In this document: piece after piece, positions 17,098 to 25,525 of the stretch
Position numbering within the stretch: the stretch's first letter is position 1
How the letters are laid out: every line of letters starts with the position of its first letter
Assembly: GCA_018223035.1 (NCBI GenBank)
Contig: JAAEZD010000003.1
Location: 317,362 to 381,361 of the forward strand
Origin: Heliomarina sp018223035
GTDB taxonomy: Bacteria; Pseudomonadota; Alphaproteobacteria; Rhodobacterales; Rhodobacteraceae
Length of the DNA: 64,000 nucleotides
Reading direction: 5' to 3'
Notes under the pieces: generated by a model
What the model was told of the DNA's origin: nothing
What the model saw: the letters and a program-made list of their open reading frames with translations, nothing else
Database searches by the model: none
Position numbers and translations under genes: made by a program

Positions 17098-18361
17098 TTT
17101 CTGCCTCCCCGCTCGGTTTCACCCACCAGGTCTGGATGCAATTGTTGTGATAGACAGAATTCAGCCCGCGCACCTCGCGCAGCTGTGTCTTCGTCGGCTG
17201 GACATAGCCGGTTTCATCCATGGCGCGGGATTGCAGGAACATCTCTTCTCCGTTCCATTCCGTGTCGAGGTAGAACCGGGTCAGCGCCCGGTTGCCGGGT
17301 TCACCGGCCAGCCTTGCGGTCTCCCATGTCATGCCGCCGTCCTTGGATACATCGACCCGCGCGATCCTGCCGTGACCGCTCCACGCGAGCCCGGTGATGA
17401 CCAGCGGACCCGGACCATGCGTGATCGGCGATTGAGGGGAGGGGGAGGTGACGACAGATTTCGTGTCCATCACCCATGTCCACTTGCGGGCTGTGCCATC
17501 CGCCAATGTGTCGGTGTATTTCGAGGTTTCTTCGCGGCTTTCCACAGGGCCATCGCTCACCTCGATCCGGCGCAGCCATTTGACCCACATGTTGCCTTCC
17601 CAGCCGGGCACGACAAGCCGGACAGGGTAGCCATGTTCCTTTCTCAGCGCCTCACCATTCGCTTTGAAGGCCACAAGCACATCGTCGAGCGCCTTTTCCA
17701 TCGGAATGGAACGTCCATTGGACGAGGCATCGGCCCCCTCGACATAGATCCACTTGTCTTTCAGGTCGCCCGCCGCGCTTAGCCCGGCCTCTTGCAGGAT
17801 GGTGCGCAGCGGCACCCCGGAATATTCCATGTTGTGGATCATCCCATGGGTGAACTGCGCCCCGTTCAGCTGTGCCCCCGCCCATTCCATACCGGTATTC
17901 GCGGCGCATTCGCAGAAATAGACGTGGTTTTCGCGGGGAAAGCGTTCGAGGTCTTCGTAGGTAAAGATCAGTTCGCGGTCGACAAGGCCGTTCACCATCA
18001 GCCGGTAATCCGGCTTGGCAAGCTCGATGGCACCCGAATGGTGCCGTTCAAAGGCGCAGCCCTGCGGGGTAATGGTTCCGTCCAGCGCGTGGATCGGCGT
18101 GAAGTTGATCGAACTCGTCACATCCGCTGTCAGCCACGGCACGTTGCGCCGGATGACATCATCCTCGAACCGGATCGGCAGACCATAGGGGGTGGCGTCG
18201 ACGCCGTCGCCAAACTGTTGCGCCCATGGCTGAATTTCGGTGATCAACGGGTCGGGCGTCTGGGCCCGGGCCATACTCGCGGCAACGCTCCCGGCGCCAA
18301 GCGCCGCGGCGCTGGTCAGGAACTGTCGGCGTGAGGGGCCTGTTCTGTTCTCTTCGCTCAT
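17081..18361 (-). CDS. soxC: SoxC, molybdopterin subunit of sulfane dehydrogenase
   Basis: SoxC is a sulfite-oxidase-family molybdoenzyme that, with SoxD, oxidises the sulfane sulfur attached to SoxY by six electrons. The 426-residue protein begins with a twin-arginine signal (SRRQFL, residues 10-15), as expected for a cofactor-loaded export substrate. The FCECAANTG motif (Cys150 and Cys152) contains the presumed Mo-coordinating cysteine. A C-terminal dimerisation domain with GHGRIARVDVSKDGG follows. Presence of SoxCD implies complete oxidation of thiosulfate to sulfate without sulfur globules. Confidence 0.96.
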   Translation of the reverse strand: MSEENRTGPSRRQFLTSAAALGAGSVAASMARAQTPDPLITEIQPWAQQFGDGVDATPYGLPIRFEDDVIRRNVPWLTADVTSSINFTPIHALDGTITPQGCAFERHHSGAIELAKPDYRLMVNGLVDRELIFTYEDLERFPRENHVYFCECAANTGMEWAGAQLNGAQFTHGMIHNMEYSGVPLRTILQEAGLSAAGDLKDKWIYVEGADASSNGRSIPMEKALDDVLVAFKANGEALRKEHGYPVRLVVPGWEGNMWVKWLRRIEVSDGPVESREETSKYTDTLADGTARKWTWVMDTKSVVTSPSPQSPITHGPGPLVITGLAWSGHGRIARVDVSKDGGMTWETARLAGEPGNRALTRFYLDTEWNGEEMFLQSRAMDETGYVQPTKTQLREVRGLNSVYHNNCIQTWWVKPSGEAENVEVS

Positions 18362-18385
18362 GGTTCTTCCTCTTCGGTCGGCGGG

Positions 18386-20083
18386 CTAGAGCCCCACCAC
18401 GTCGACGGTTTCGCGGGTGGTGGTGGTCACTGTCCCCAGTTTGCGGATATGCGCTTCGACCACGTCCCAGATCGGCGGTCCTTCCGTGCCCTCGTTGACG
18501 CTTGCCCATCCGGCGACCTGATAGCTGCGGGCAGGGTCGATCTTTTCACCGGTTTTCAACAGCGTCATCTCAGATATCCGCTCACCCTGCGGCTTTGAGA
18601 TGTCGATACGGTAGCCAAGGCCGCCGGTCCGCACCATGTCACCGCCCTGCTGGTAATAGGGATCGGGATTAAAGATGTTATCCGCCACATCCTCCAGCAC
18701 GACTTTCAAAAACTCGCCGGTCATCTCGGTGCGGTAGGCCTCGGGGTAGGTCATCGAGGTGACGTTCCAGATGTCTTCCCGGGTGATCTCGGCCCCGGGC
18801 GTCAGGCTTGGCCCCCAGCGCACACCGGGGCTCAGCGCAATTTCCGCGTCGCGCTCAGAAAGCAACGCATCGCAGATCAGATCATCCCAGGAGCCATTGA
18901 AATTGCCGCGTCGGTACAAAAGCGAGTCGGTCGTACCGATCACTTCCTCCAGTTCCGCCTTGAATGGCGCGCGTTCACTGTCGATCAGCGCAGCCATTTC
19001 GGCATCGGGTTCGATGACATCCGAAAAGATCGGGATCAGCTTGTGACGGAACCCCATCATCTGACCGTCCCGCACATCCAGATCGACACGGCTGACAAAC
19101 TTTCCGTTCGACCCCGACGCGATGATGATCGTGTCGCCGACCAGCACCGGTTCGGGCAGCGCGTCATGGGTATGGCCCGAAAGGATGACGTCGATACCTG
19201 TCACGACCGAGGCCATTTTCTTGTCCACGTCGAACCCGTTGTGCGAAAGGCAAACGACCAGTTCGGCCCCCTGTCCGCGCACCTCGTCGACCATCTCCTG
19301 CATATGCTGGTCCCGGATGCCAAACGAGTATTCTGGGAACATCCAGCCGGGATTGGCGATCGGCATATAGGGGAACGCCTGTCCGATCACCGCAATCCTG
19401 ACACCACCGCTCTCGAAGAACTTGTAAGGCGGGAAGAGTTCCGCTGGTTCGTCCCACTCCGCGTCAAAGATGTTCTGTCCCAGCGCGGCAAAGGGCAGCG
19501 CCTCGACAAGCTCGGCCACGCGGTCCGATCCAAGGGTGAATTCCCAGTGAAAGGTCATCGCGTCGGGTTTCAGGGCCGCCATGACATTGAACATGTCCTG
19601 CGCCTGCGTCTGGTAGCAGGTATAGGACCCATGCCATGTATCGCCGCCATCCAGCAAAAGAGCGTCCGGTCGCGCGGCGCGGATCGCCTTGACCACGGTC
19701 GCAACCCGGTCAAGCCCGCCAACCTTGCCGTATGTCTGCGCCAGCGCCGAAAAGTCCCCCGATGACAAGGCGTAATGCGACGGGCTACCATCCTCGATGC
19801 CATAGAGCCGGCGGAAATCGGCACCGGTGACATGTGGCACCTCACCCTTGTTGGGGCCCACGCCGATGTTGACCGATGGTTCGCGAAACCAGATCGGCTT
19901 CAGCTGTGCGTGAATATCAGTGATGTGGATGAGCGAGACATTTCCGAAGGTTTCGAATTCCAACAGTTGGTCCTGGGTCAGGCGCTGCTGAGCCGCCAGC
20001 CGCGCCCATGATCCAAAGCCCGACGCTCCGGTCAGAGACGCAGCGGCCATGGAAACCTGCAAAAAATCGCGTCGAGAGATCAT
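18386..20083 (-). CDS. soxB: SoxB, thiosulfohydrolase
   Basis: SoxB hydrolyses the terminal sulfonate from SoxY-cysteine S-thiosulfonate as sulfate. It is a dimanganese enzyme of the 5'-nucleotidase family. Metal-site motifs are intact: DIHAQ (Asp56, His58), GGDTWHGS, LSHNGFD and LSGHTHD. I place the start at 20083 so that the protein opens with a Tat signal (ISRRDFLQ). An in-frame ATG six codons upstream (20101) is possible. A still earlier ATG would fall inside the palindrome that precedes the gene and is unlikely. It has its own upstream operator, 15-35 bases from the start, so part of the cluster may be expressed from an internal promoter. Confidence 0.95.
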   Translation of the reverse strand: MISRRDFLQVSMAAASLTGASGFGSWARLAAQQRLTQDQLLEFETFGNVSLIHITDIHAQLKPIWFREPSVNIGVGPNKGEVPHVTGADFRRLYGIEDGSPSHYALSSGDFSALAQTYGKVGGLDRVATVVKAIRAARPDALLLDGGDTWHGSYTCYQTQAQDMFNVMAALKPDAMTFHWEFTLGSDRVAELVEALPFAALGQNIFDAEWDEPAELFPPYKFFESGGVRIAVIGQAFPYMPIANPGWMFPEYSFGIRDQHMQEMVDEVRGQGAELVVCLSHNGFDVDKKMASVVTGIDVILSGHTHDALPEPVLVGDTIIIASGSNGKFVSRVDLDVRDGQMMGFRHKLIPIFSDVIEPDAEMAALIDSERAPFKAELEEVIGTTDSLLYRRGNFNGSWDDLICDALLSERDAEIALSPGVRWGPSLTPGAEITREDIWNVTSMTYPEAYRTEMTGEFLKVVLEDVADNIFNPDPYYQQGGDMVRTGGLGYRIDISKPQGERISEMTLLKTGEKIDPARSYQVAGWASVNEGTEGPPIWDVVEAHIRKLGTVTTTTRETVDVVGL

Positions 20084-20113
20084 GTGCACTGCCTTCTTCA
20101 TCGGTTCACATAT

Positions 20114-20137
20114 AAACATTCATTATTATGAATGTTT
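20114..20137. promoter_or_regulatory. SoxR-type operator in front of soxB
   Basis: Arms AAACATTCAT (20114-20123) and ATGAATGTTT (20128-20137) form a perfect ten-base inverted repeat with a four-base spacer. The core reads ATTC-N8-GAAT (20118-20133), the consensus described for persulfide-sensing ArsR repressors of the SqrR/BigR type, the family of the local soxR product. It lies between soxA and soxB, immediately upstream of soxB. Confidence 0.75.
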
Positions 20138-20181
20138 TGGTGTGGTTATCCCCGCCCGGATTTTCCGCGCGGGGTTTTGAC

Positions 20182-21036
20182 TCAGTTTCGGACCGATGGT
20201 GCGGACACCGAAAGCCCATTGCCGCGCGAGGCGACGTAAAGCTCCAGCGCGATGAACTCGGGGCTGCCGGGGCTGAATGTCTCGGCTCGGGTGTCACGGA
20301 TGCACCCCTTGAAACGAGCCTGCACCTGGTTCAGCTTGGTGTTCTTGAGCCGGTAGGTCGGGAAGCCGTTGATCTGGCCCTGGCTGAGGTGATCGGCCCG
20401 GATGTGATTGCCATAGTTTTCCTCGTGGCAATTCGCGCAGCTCAGTTCAAGCTGACCATACCGGGTGTAGTAGATCTCTTTGCCTTTTTCCCAGGTCTCC
20501 CGGGCCGGGCCGTCGATGGCCACGTTCACCGGAAGCCCCCGCGACTGGACGGAAATAAGAGCCTCCATCGCCGTCATCTTGGCGCTGGTATAGCCATAGG
20601 GTTCCGCGCCCATCCGGTTCTCGCGGCAATCGTTGATCTGCATCGCAAGGGTGCGGACCTCACCGGCATCGTCGTTCCATTTAGGATAGACCGCGCGAAC
20701 GCCGGCCATGCTTTCGGCCGGGTCGTCACCGTGACAGGATGCGCAGGACTTGTTCTTGTCGCCCTCTACCGTCGACCAGCGATCCATGGCCTGATCCACC
20801 GCGATCATGCCGGGGTTGTCGAAATCATCCGCTTCCAGCGCCTGCGTCTCTTCCGACCGGAAACGCCAGCCGGAATAGATGGTGTCGATGTTTTCCATAT
20901 GATCCGGCGCGGCCGCTTCGGTAACGATCTCGGTTTCGCCATTGATGACAAGCTGATTGTCATCGGCGTCCGCAAAGGCGGCTGTACCAAACGCCGCGAA
21001 CGTGACGGCCATGGCCGTCATCGATTTGTACTTCAT
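20182..21036 (-). CDS. soxA: SoxA, dihaem c-type cytochrome
   Basis: SoxA, with SoxX, forms the SoxAX cytochrome that oxidatively attaches thiosulfate to the SoxY cysteine in the periplasm. The 284-residue protein has a signal peptide (about 1-22) and two haem motifs, CASCH (98-102) and CANCH (200-204). The family-specific HEENYGNH stretch follows the second haem. Cys245 in KGCIRDT is the expected active-site cysteine that ligates the catalytic haem and becomes a persulfide; Cys137 is the likely distal ligand of the other haem. This is the dihaem SoxA variant. It lies 53 bases after soxZ in the same direction. Confidence 0.96.
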   Translation of the reverse strand: MKYKSMTAMAVTFAAFGTAAFADADDNQLVINGETEIVTEAAAPDHMENIDTIYSGWRFRSEETQALEADDFDNPGMIAVDQAMDRWSTVEGDKNKSCASCHGDDPAESMAGVRAVYPKWNDDAGEVRTLAMQINDCRENRMGAEPYGYTSAKMTAMEALISVQSRGLPVNVAIDGPARETWEKGKEIYYTRYGQLELSCANCHEENYGNHIRADHLSQGQINGFPTYRLKNTKLNQVQARFKGCIRDTRAETFSPGSPEFIALELYVASRGNGLSVSAPSVRN

Positions 21037-21089
21037 GTCACTCCTCCCAAAGCTGCCTGCCCCGGACGGGTCCGGAGCAGGTGGCGCGT

Positions 21090-21419
21090 TCAGCCGATCT
21101 CGACCGCCTTGCTTTCCTCGTAGACAGAGCCGTCATCGTCGTACCAGATGAATTTGAACTCACCGGCTTCGGGCACCTTGGCCACGAATTCGAAATACGG
21201 GTTGGTCGAAATCGCCGGTTCCAGCGTGACGTCGATCACGTTCTGGCCGTTGAAATCGCAGGTAAAGCGATTGATGATCGAGCGCGGTATCTTGTTGCCA
21301 TCGCTGTCTTTCCGCTGGCCGCTCTCCATCGGGTGGCTGATCAGCGTCTTGATGACGATATCCTCGCCCGCCGCCGCCGATTTCGGTACTTTCACGCGGG
21401 CTTTTACACCTTCTGCCAT
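21090..21419 (-). CDS. soxZ: SoxZ, carrier-complex subunit
   Basis: SoxZ pairs with SoxY to form the SoxYZ carrier to which all sulfur intermediates are bound. The 109-residue protein is a small immunoglobulin-like beta sandwich (segments AEGVKARVKVP and FKFIWYDDDGSV are typical). It has no signal peptide and is presumably exported with SoxY through the SoxY Tat signal. I chose the ATG at 21419, with GAGGAGC nine bases upstream, over an in-frame ATG 36 bases earlier that lies inside soxY. The soxY stop is 17 bases upstream of this ATG. Confidence 0.95.
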   Translation of the reverse strand: MAEGVKARVKVPKSAAAGEDIVIKTLISHPMESGQRKDSDGNKIPRSIINRFTCDFNGQNVIDVTLEPAISTNPYFEFVAKVPEAGEFKFIWYDDDGSVYEESKAVEIG

Positions 21420-21435
21420 TTCTTGAGCTCCTCTC

Positions 21436-21855
21436 TCAGCCGCCGCAGCCGCCAATGGTGACCTTCACGGTCTTCGATGCCTTGGCGAAACTGCCGTCGG
21501 CAAGTTTTGCCACCGCCACCACGTCCTGCGTCCCGGCCAGCCGGATACGCGTCGAGGCACGCTGTTCAGAGGCAAGCGGACCAAAGTTGAAGGTCGCGAC
21601 CGGCGGGGTGGGGTTTCCTGTTGCCAGAACCATAATGGCCGTGGCGCCCGGGGCGCTGACATCGATTGGAACCGTGTTGCCGTTTTCCGCGATCTCTGGC
21701 GCGGTCAGGTCGACCCCGCCCTCCGTCAGATCCGCACCGCCGGTAAACTCCGCGATCAGATCGTCTGCTGTCGCCGCGTTCACGCGGAACGGCAGGAATG
21801 TCATGGCCGCAGCGCCAATCCCAAGGGCCAGGGTTTCGCGTCTCGTCAGTTGCAT
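21436..21855 (-). CDS. soxY: SoxY, sulfur-carrier subunit
   Basis: SoxY carries the substrate on the cysteine of its flexible C-terminus. The 139-residue protein ends exactly in GGCGG (residues 135-139), the universal swinging-arm motif with the sulfur-binding Cys137. The N-terminus is a twin-arginine signal (TRRETLALG). It sits between soxX and soxZ, the conserved soxXYZ order. TGCATTGCACTCTCCTC on the complement gives a good GAGGAGAG ribosome site. Confidence 0.96.
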   Translation of the reverse strand: MQLTRRETLALGIGAAAMTFLPFRVNAATADDLIAEFTGGADLTEGGVDLTAPEIAENGNTVPIDVSAPGATAIMVLATGNPTPPVATFNFGPLASEQRASTRIRLAGTQDVVAVAKLADGSFAKASKTVKVTIGGCGG

Positions 21856-21877
21856 TGCACTCTCCTCATCATGCGGG

Positions 21878-22354
21878 TCATCCCTCCTTCAGCGTTTGGA
21901 GAAAGGCGACGACGTCCTCGATCTCCTGCGCCGACAGGATCGGTGGCAGGTCAGCCGGTGCGGCCTTGCCCGTATAGGCATCGCCGGGGCGGACAAAGCC
22001 GGTGGTCTTGTAAAAGGCTGGCATCACCGTCCCTTCAAAGGTCTGTTTCGCGTTGGCCACGATCCCGCGCAGCTCGGCTGCGCTGCGATACTCGCCAACA
22101 AAGTCGAGCGGCGGGCCCACTTCGCCATGAAACGGTGCGTCTTTCAGCGCCGCCACATCATGGCAGGCGACGCAGTTGCCCTTGCCACGCGATATCATGA
22201 TCTCCCTGCCGCGCGCCGGATCGCCCGGCGCATCGGTGAGCGGCGTTTCGATCGCTCCCTCGTTGAACTCGATGTTCGCAGGCAGCACTGTCTCAGCCAC
22301 CGCAGCGGTCGCGCAGAGCGCGAGCGCAGACGGAATCAGAACCGTGATCCTCAT
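21878..22354 (-). CDS. soxX: SoxX, monohaem c-type cytochrome
   Basis: SoxX is the electron-accepting partner of SoxA in the periplasmic SoxAX complex. The 158-residue protein has a signal peptide (about 1-20, ending AVA) and one haem site, CVACH (61-65). A Met-containing GTVMPAFY segment downstream is the likely sixth ligand. The ATG at 22354 is preceded by GGGAGGAG and by a signal peptide that begins immediately; a frame extension of 11 codons upstream has neither. It heads the soxXYZAB... run, and an ATTC-N8-GAAT operator lies about 60 bases upstream. Confidence 0.95.
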   Translation of the reverse strand: MRITVLIPSALALCATAAVAETVLPANIEFNEGAIETPLTDAPGDPARGREIMISRGKGNCVACHDVAALKDAPFHGEVGPPLDFVGEYRSAAELRGIVANAKQTFEGTVMPAFYKTTGFVRPGDAYTGKAAPADLPPILSAQEIEDVVAFLQTLKEG

Positions 22355-22413
22355 GTCTCCTCCCGAATTGTAACGTAACGTTAGCAACGATATGCCGCAG
22401 AACGCAACATCAA

Positions 22414-22429
22414 ATTCATCTAATTGAAT
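22414..22429. promoter_or_regulatory. SoxR-type operator between soxW and soxX
   Basis: The site reads ATTC (22414-22417), eight bases, GAAT (22426-22429), a perfect match to the ATTC-N8-GAAT consensus of SqrR/BigR/SoxR-type ArsR repressors. The surrounding 50 bases are AT-rich and lie about 60 bases upstream of soxX. The adjacent ten-mer ATTATGATGT (22430-22439) recurs in the soxV control region (23815-23824). Confidence 0.7.
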
Positions 22430-22453
22430 ATTATGATGTGATTCGCTCGCGAT

Positions 22454-23017
22454 TCAGTTCCCGCGCTCTTTGATTTTCCGGGCATGGTATTTCTGAAACG
22501 GCTCCTCCCCATCATAGCCTTTTTCCAGCACCCAGTTCAGCAGGTCGAAGGTAGTCTGCTTGCCAAAGGCACCCGGCATGACGGCAGCGGCTGCCTGCGT
22601 GGCCATCGCGTCCTTTGGCACCTGTTCCTGCATGAAGATCATCGTCGGGGTGAACAGCAGGCCCCAGCGGCGCACCATCTCTTTTTCGGGCAGTGCAGTG
22701 CCATCAAAATCGGTGACTTCTACGTCGCCGAACATATTGATCTGGATGACAAAATACTTGTCGTTCAGCAGGGTCTCGATTTCAGGCTGGATAAAGACTT
22801 CCTCGTGCATCTTGCTGCAGTAAATGCAGCCCCTTTGCTCGATCAGCAGCATCAGCCGCTTGCCTTCCGCCTGTGCTTCGCCAAGGTCTTCGCGCAGGTC
22901 TTTAAAGGTGTCGTGCATCCACGGTGCCTTGTGTAGTCCGTCATCACCCAACCCGGTCGCATGAACCGGCGCTGCCATCGTCAGCGCGACGGCCAGTGTT
23001 CCTAAGAGTTGCTTCAT
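22454..23017 (-). CDS. soxW: SoxW, periplasmic thioredoxin
   Basis: The 187-residue protein has a signal peptide (about 1-20) and a thioredoxin-like fold with active-site CIYC (Cys64, Cys67). FTPTMIF supplies the conserved cis-proline region. SoxW receives reducing equivalents from the membrane protein SoxV and keeps SoxY (or other Sox cysteines) reduced in the periplasm. It directly follows soxV (18 bases), the arrangement known from Paracoccus. Confidence 0.92.
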   Translation of the reverse strand: MKQLLGTLAVALTMAAPVHATGLGDDGLHKAPWMHDTFKDLREDLGEAQAEGKRLMLLIEQRGCIYCSKMHEEVFIQPEIETLLNDKYFVIQINMFGDVEVTDFDGTALPEKEMVRRWGLLFTPTMIFMQEQVPKDAMATQAAAAVMPGAFGKQTTFDLLNWVLEKGYDGEEPFQKYHARKIKERGN

Positions 23018-23035
23018 TTTCTCCTCCCGGGGGCC

Positions 23036-23776
23036 TCACCCCACATTCTGGAACCACGGCACGTGTTCCAGCATCCATTGCGCAATAAGGTTCACCGAAT
23101 CCGTTGCGATCAGCACCGCGAACAGGATGAGCAGCACGCCCATGGCCTTTTCGACCAGGCCAAGATGCTTTCGGAATCGCTTCATCCACCGCATGAACGG
23201 GCCGACGAACAGCGCCGCGACCACGAATGGCGCGGTCATCCCGACCCCGTAGATGAATAGGAGGAGCCCGCCCCGCAGGGCCGATTCCTCTCCGGCGGCG
23301 GTGAACAGGATCGCGGCCAATACTGGACCCACACAGGGTGTCCAACCAAAGGCAAAAGCCAGACCGATCACATAGGCGCCCGCAAGGCTGACGTTCTGTA
23401 CATCGCCCGCATCGGCCCGCCATTCGCGGTAGAGCAGGGGGATTTTTACAACCCCCAGAAAATGCAGCCCCATGGCAAAGATGATCGCAGCCGCCGCCCA
23501 ATTGAGGATATCGAAATAGTCCCGCACCATCTGGCCAAAGAAGGAGGCCGATGCTCCCAGAGCGACAAAGATCGTGATCACGCCAAGCGCGAACAGGGCC
23601 GAGGCCAGAACCGCCCGTCGCCGGACCGCCGCTGTGACGGCGCCGTCTTCCGCAAGGTTCTGCACCCCCGTCCCCGCCAGGTAGCCAAGGTAGAATGGCA
23701 CCATGGGCAGGATGCAGGGCGACACAAAGGACAGCAGCCCCGCGACCAAAGCGCCCAGAAAAGTGACATTCAGCAT
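23036..23776 (-). CDS. soxV: SoxV, CcdA-type membrane thiol transporter
   Basis: The 246-residue membrane protein has six predicted helices and the DsbD/CcdA domain. The two redox cysteines that shuttle electrons across the membrane are Cys21 in VSPCILP and Cys148 in WTPCVGP. It passes reductant from cytoplasmic thioredoxin to SoxW. It is the first gene of the minus-strand sox unit, with the AT-rich soxR-soxV control region upstream. Confidence 0.94.
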   Translation of the reverse strand: MLNVTFLGALVAGLLSFVSPCILPMVPFYLGYLAGTGVQNLAEDGAVTAAVRRRAVLASALFALGVITIFVALGASASFFGQMVRDYFDILNWAAAAIIFAMGLHFLGVVKIPLLYREWRADAGDVQNVSLAGAYVIGLAFAFGWTPCVGPVLAAILFTAAGEESALRGGLLLFIYGVGMTAPFVVAALFVGPFMRWMKRFRKHLGLVEKAMGVLLILFAVLIATDSVNLIAQWMLEHVPWFQNVG

Positions 23777-23787
23777 CGGAACCGTCC

Positions 23788-23829
23788 ATTCATCTTGATA
23801 AATTCAAATATTACATTATGATGTTGAAT
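23788..23829. promoter_or_regulatory. soxV/soxR control region with degenerate SoxR-type site
   Basis: This AT-rich 40-base block lies 12-53 bases upstream of soxV. It contains ATTC-N8-AAAT (23788-23803), one mismatch from ATTC-N8-GAAT. It also holds a longer dyad with arms ATTCAA (23802-23807) and TTGAAT (23824-23829), and the ten-mer ATTATGATGT shared with the soxX control region. Operator function is inferred from these similarities. Confidence 0.5.
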
Positions 23830-24047
23830 GACCTTGGGTCAATCTGGCAAAGTGAAGATTACAAAACGAATATCTCTCGTCGTCTTGGCATTGGCCCCGC
23901 AATTCTGTTGGGCCGATACCCGCGTCCTCAATGGCGTCGGGTCCAAACGGTTTGCCTGCCGACCGGGTAAAGACTTTTTTCGCATCCCATTGAGCCCTAT
24001 GCTAACAACCGACGACATGGGCTTGAGCGAAACAGGACGGATGAACG

Positions 24048-24434
24048 ATGACGCTTGAAAGCGGCAATACTGAAAATCAAAACGCCGAACCTGTCGTCAC
24101 GCGCCTTCCGGTCTTTGACGCGGATACAAGCCCCGAGGAAATGGACCGGATGATGCGCAATGCCACGCGCGCGTCGAATTTCCTCAAGACGATCGGACAC
24201 GAAGGCCGGATGATGATCCTGTGCCATCTCGTCTCGGGCGAAAAGTCGGTGATGGAACTCGAAGAACTGTTGTCGGCACGACAAGCGGCGGTCTCTCAGC
24301 AGCTGTCGCGGCTCAGGCTTGAAGGGCTGGTGACGCCGCGCCGCGAGGGCAAGACGATCTACTACGCCTTGACAGATGACCGTCCGCGCAAAATCATGGA
24401 AGTTGTCTACGACCTGTTCTGTCGGGAGGAGTGA
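24048..24434 (+). CDS. soxR: SoxR, ArsR-family repressor of sox genes
   Basis: The 128-residue winged-helix regulator has the ArsR recognition helix in ARQAAVSQQLSRLRLEGLV. Two well-separated cysteines, Cys59 in MMILCHL and Cys125 in DLFCREE, correspond to the redox pair that forms a tetrasulfide or disulfide in SqrR/BigR-type sensors. In related bacteria SoxR represses the sox genes until reactive sulfur appears. AGGACGG lies seven bases before the ATG. It is divergent from soxV and upstream of soxT. The ATTC-N8-GAAT sites in front of soxX and soxB are its likely targets. Confidence 0.92.
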   Translation: MTLESGNTENQNAEPVVTRLPVFDADTSPEEMDRMMRNATRASNFLKTIGHEGRMMILCHLVSGEKSVMELEELLSARQAAVSQQLSRLRLEGLVTPRREGKTIYYALTDDRPRKIMEVVYDLFCREE

Positions 24435-24474
24435 CCGCGCGGCCCGCCGCACGGTTAAGGCACAGGACGATGAA

Positions 24475-25521
24475 ATGCTTGACTATCTGTCCGAGGCGCA
24501 GGCTATTGCGCTGATCGGCCTATTGGGCGGTATCGCCCTTGGCCTTGCCGCGCGTGTCGGTCGTTTCTGCACGCTTGGCGCCATCGAGGATGCGCTCTAT
24601 GGCGGGGATGAACGACGCTTGCGTATGTGGGGAATCGCCATCGGCACGGCCGTGATCGCGGCTCATCTCGCTATGCATTTCAACCTGATCGCCGCCGAAG
24701 ACACCGCTTATGTCGCCCTGACCTGGAACCCGGTCGGCGCGGTACTCGGCGGGCTGACTTTCGGTTACGGCATGGCGCTCAGCGGCAACTGTGGCTACGG
24801 CGCGCTGGCGCGTCTGGGTGGAGGCGACCTCCGTTCCCTGATGATCGTACTGGTAATGGGCATTTCGGCATATATCGTGATGTCCGGTCCGCTCGCGACT
24901 CTGCGCCTGACGCTCTTTCCGGTCGATACGGCCCCTGATCCGCAAAGCATGTCCCTCGCCATCGAGGCTTTGACAGGCGTCCCACGCTGGATCACCGGTG
25001 TCGCCATCGGCGCGATCATCCTTGGCGCGACCTTTGCCCATCAGTGGGAACCCATGACTGTCCGGCATATATTCTGGGGCGCGGTGGTCGGCCTTGCCGT
25101 GGTTTCGGGCTGGATGGGCACAGAGTGGGTTTCTGTCCATGGCTTCTCGGCCGAGATCCCCCGCACCCATACTTTTGCCGCACCGATCGGAGAAACCACG
25201 CTCTTTCTCATGACAGCCTCGGGCACGCCGCTGACCTTCGGTGTCGGTTCTATCGCGGGCGTGCTCGCCGGATCATGGATCGGCTCTTGCCTGCGGGGTG
25301 AATTCCGCTGGGAAGCCTGCGACGATTCCCGCGAATTAAAACGCCAGATTGTTGGCGCCTCGCTCATGGGCGGCGGTGCGATACTGGCGGTCGGCTGCAG
25401 CATCGGGCAGGGCGTTTCGGCATTCTCGCTGCTGGCCTATTCCGCCGTGCCGACACTGCTGTCGATCTTTGCCGGCGCGGCGCTGGGCCTGCGTCACCTG
25501 CTCTTGGGTTACTCCCAGTAA
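24475..25521 (+). CDS. soxT: SoxT, YeeE/YedE-family sulfur-compound transporter
   Basis: The 348-residue membrane protein has about nine helices and the YeeE/YedE domain. It keeps the conserved cysteines that pass the sulfur compound through the pore in this family: Cys32 (RFCTLG), Cys106 (SGNCGYG) and Cys308 (VGCSIGQG). In sox clusters this gene is called soxT and is thought to transport thiosulfate or a signal sulfur compound sensed by SoxR. I start at the ATG at 24475 (AGGA upstream) because the frame before it overlaps soxR and lacks a signal. It lies 40 bases after soxR. Confidence 0.9.
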   Translation: MLDYLSEAQAIALIGLLGGIALGLAARVGRFCTLGAIEDALYGGDERRLRMWGIAIGTAVIAAHLAMHFNLIAAEDTAYVALTWNPVGAVLGGLTFGYGMALSGNCGYGALARLGGGDLRSLMIVLVMGISAYIVMSGPLATLRLTLFPVDTAPDPQSMSLAIEALTGVPRWITGVAIGAIILGATFAHQWEPMTVRHIFWGAVVGLAVVSGWMGTEWVSVHGFSAEIPRTHTFAAPIGETTLFLMTASGTPLTFGVGSIAGVLAGSWIGSCLRGEFRWEACDDSRELKRQIVGASLMGGGAILAVGCSIGQGVSAFSLLAYSAVPTLLSIFAGAALGLRHLLLGYSQ

Positions 25522-25525
25522 ACAG

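Noticed and set aside
20101..20119. Longer starts for soxB at ATG 20101 or 20119
   Set aside because: The 20119 start falls inside the operator palindrome and would make the Tat signal internal; 20101 remains possible but has no better ribosome site than 20083.
23828..24058. A 76-codon plus-strand frame between soxV and soxR with a signal-peptide-like start
   Set aside because: It overlaps the start of soxR, lacks a family match or cysteine pair expected of soxS, and lies in the control region; coding status is not supported.
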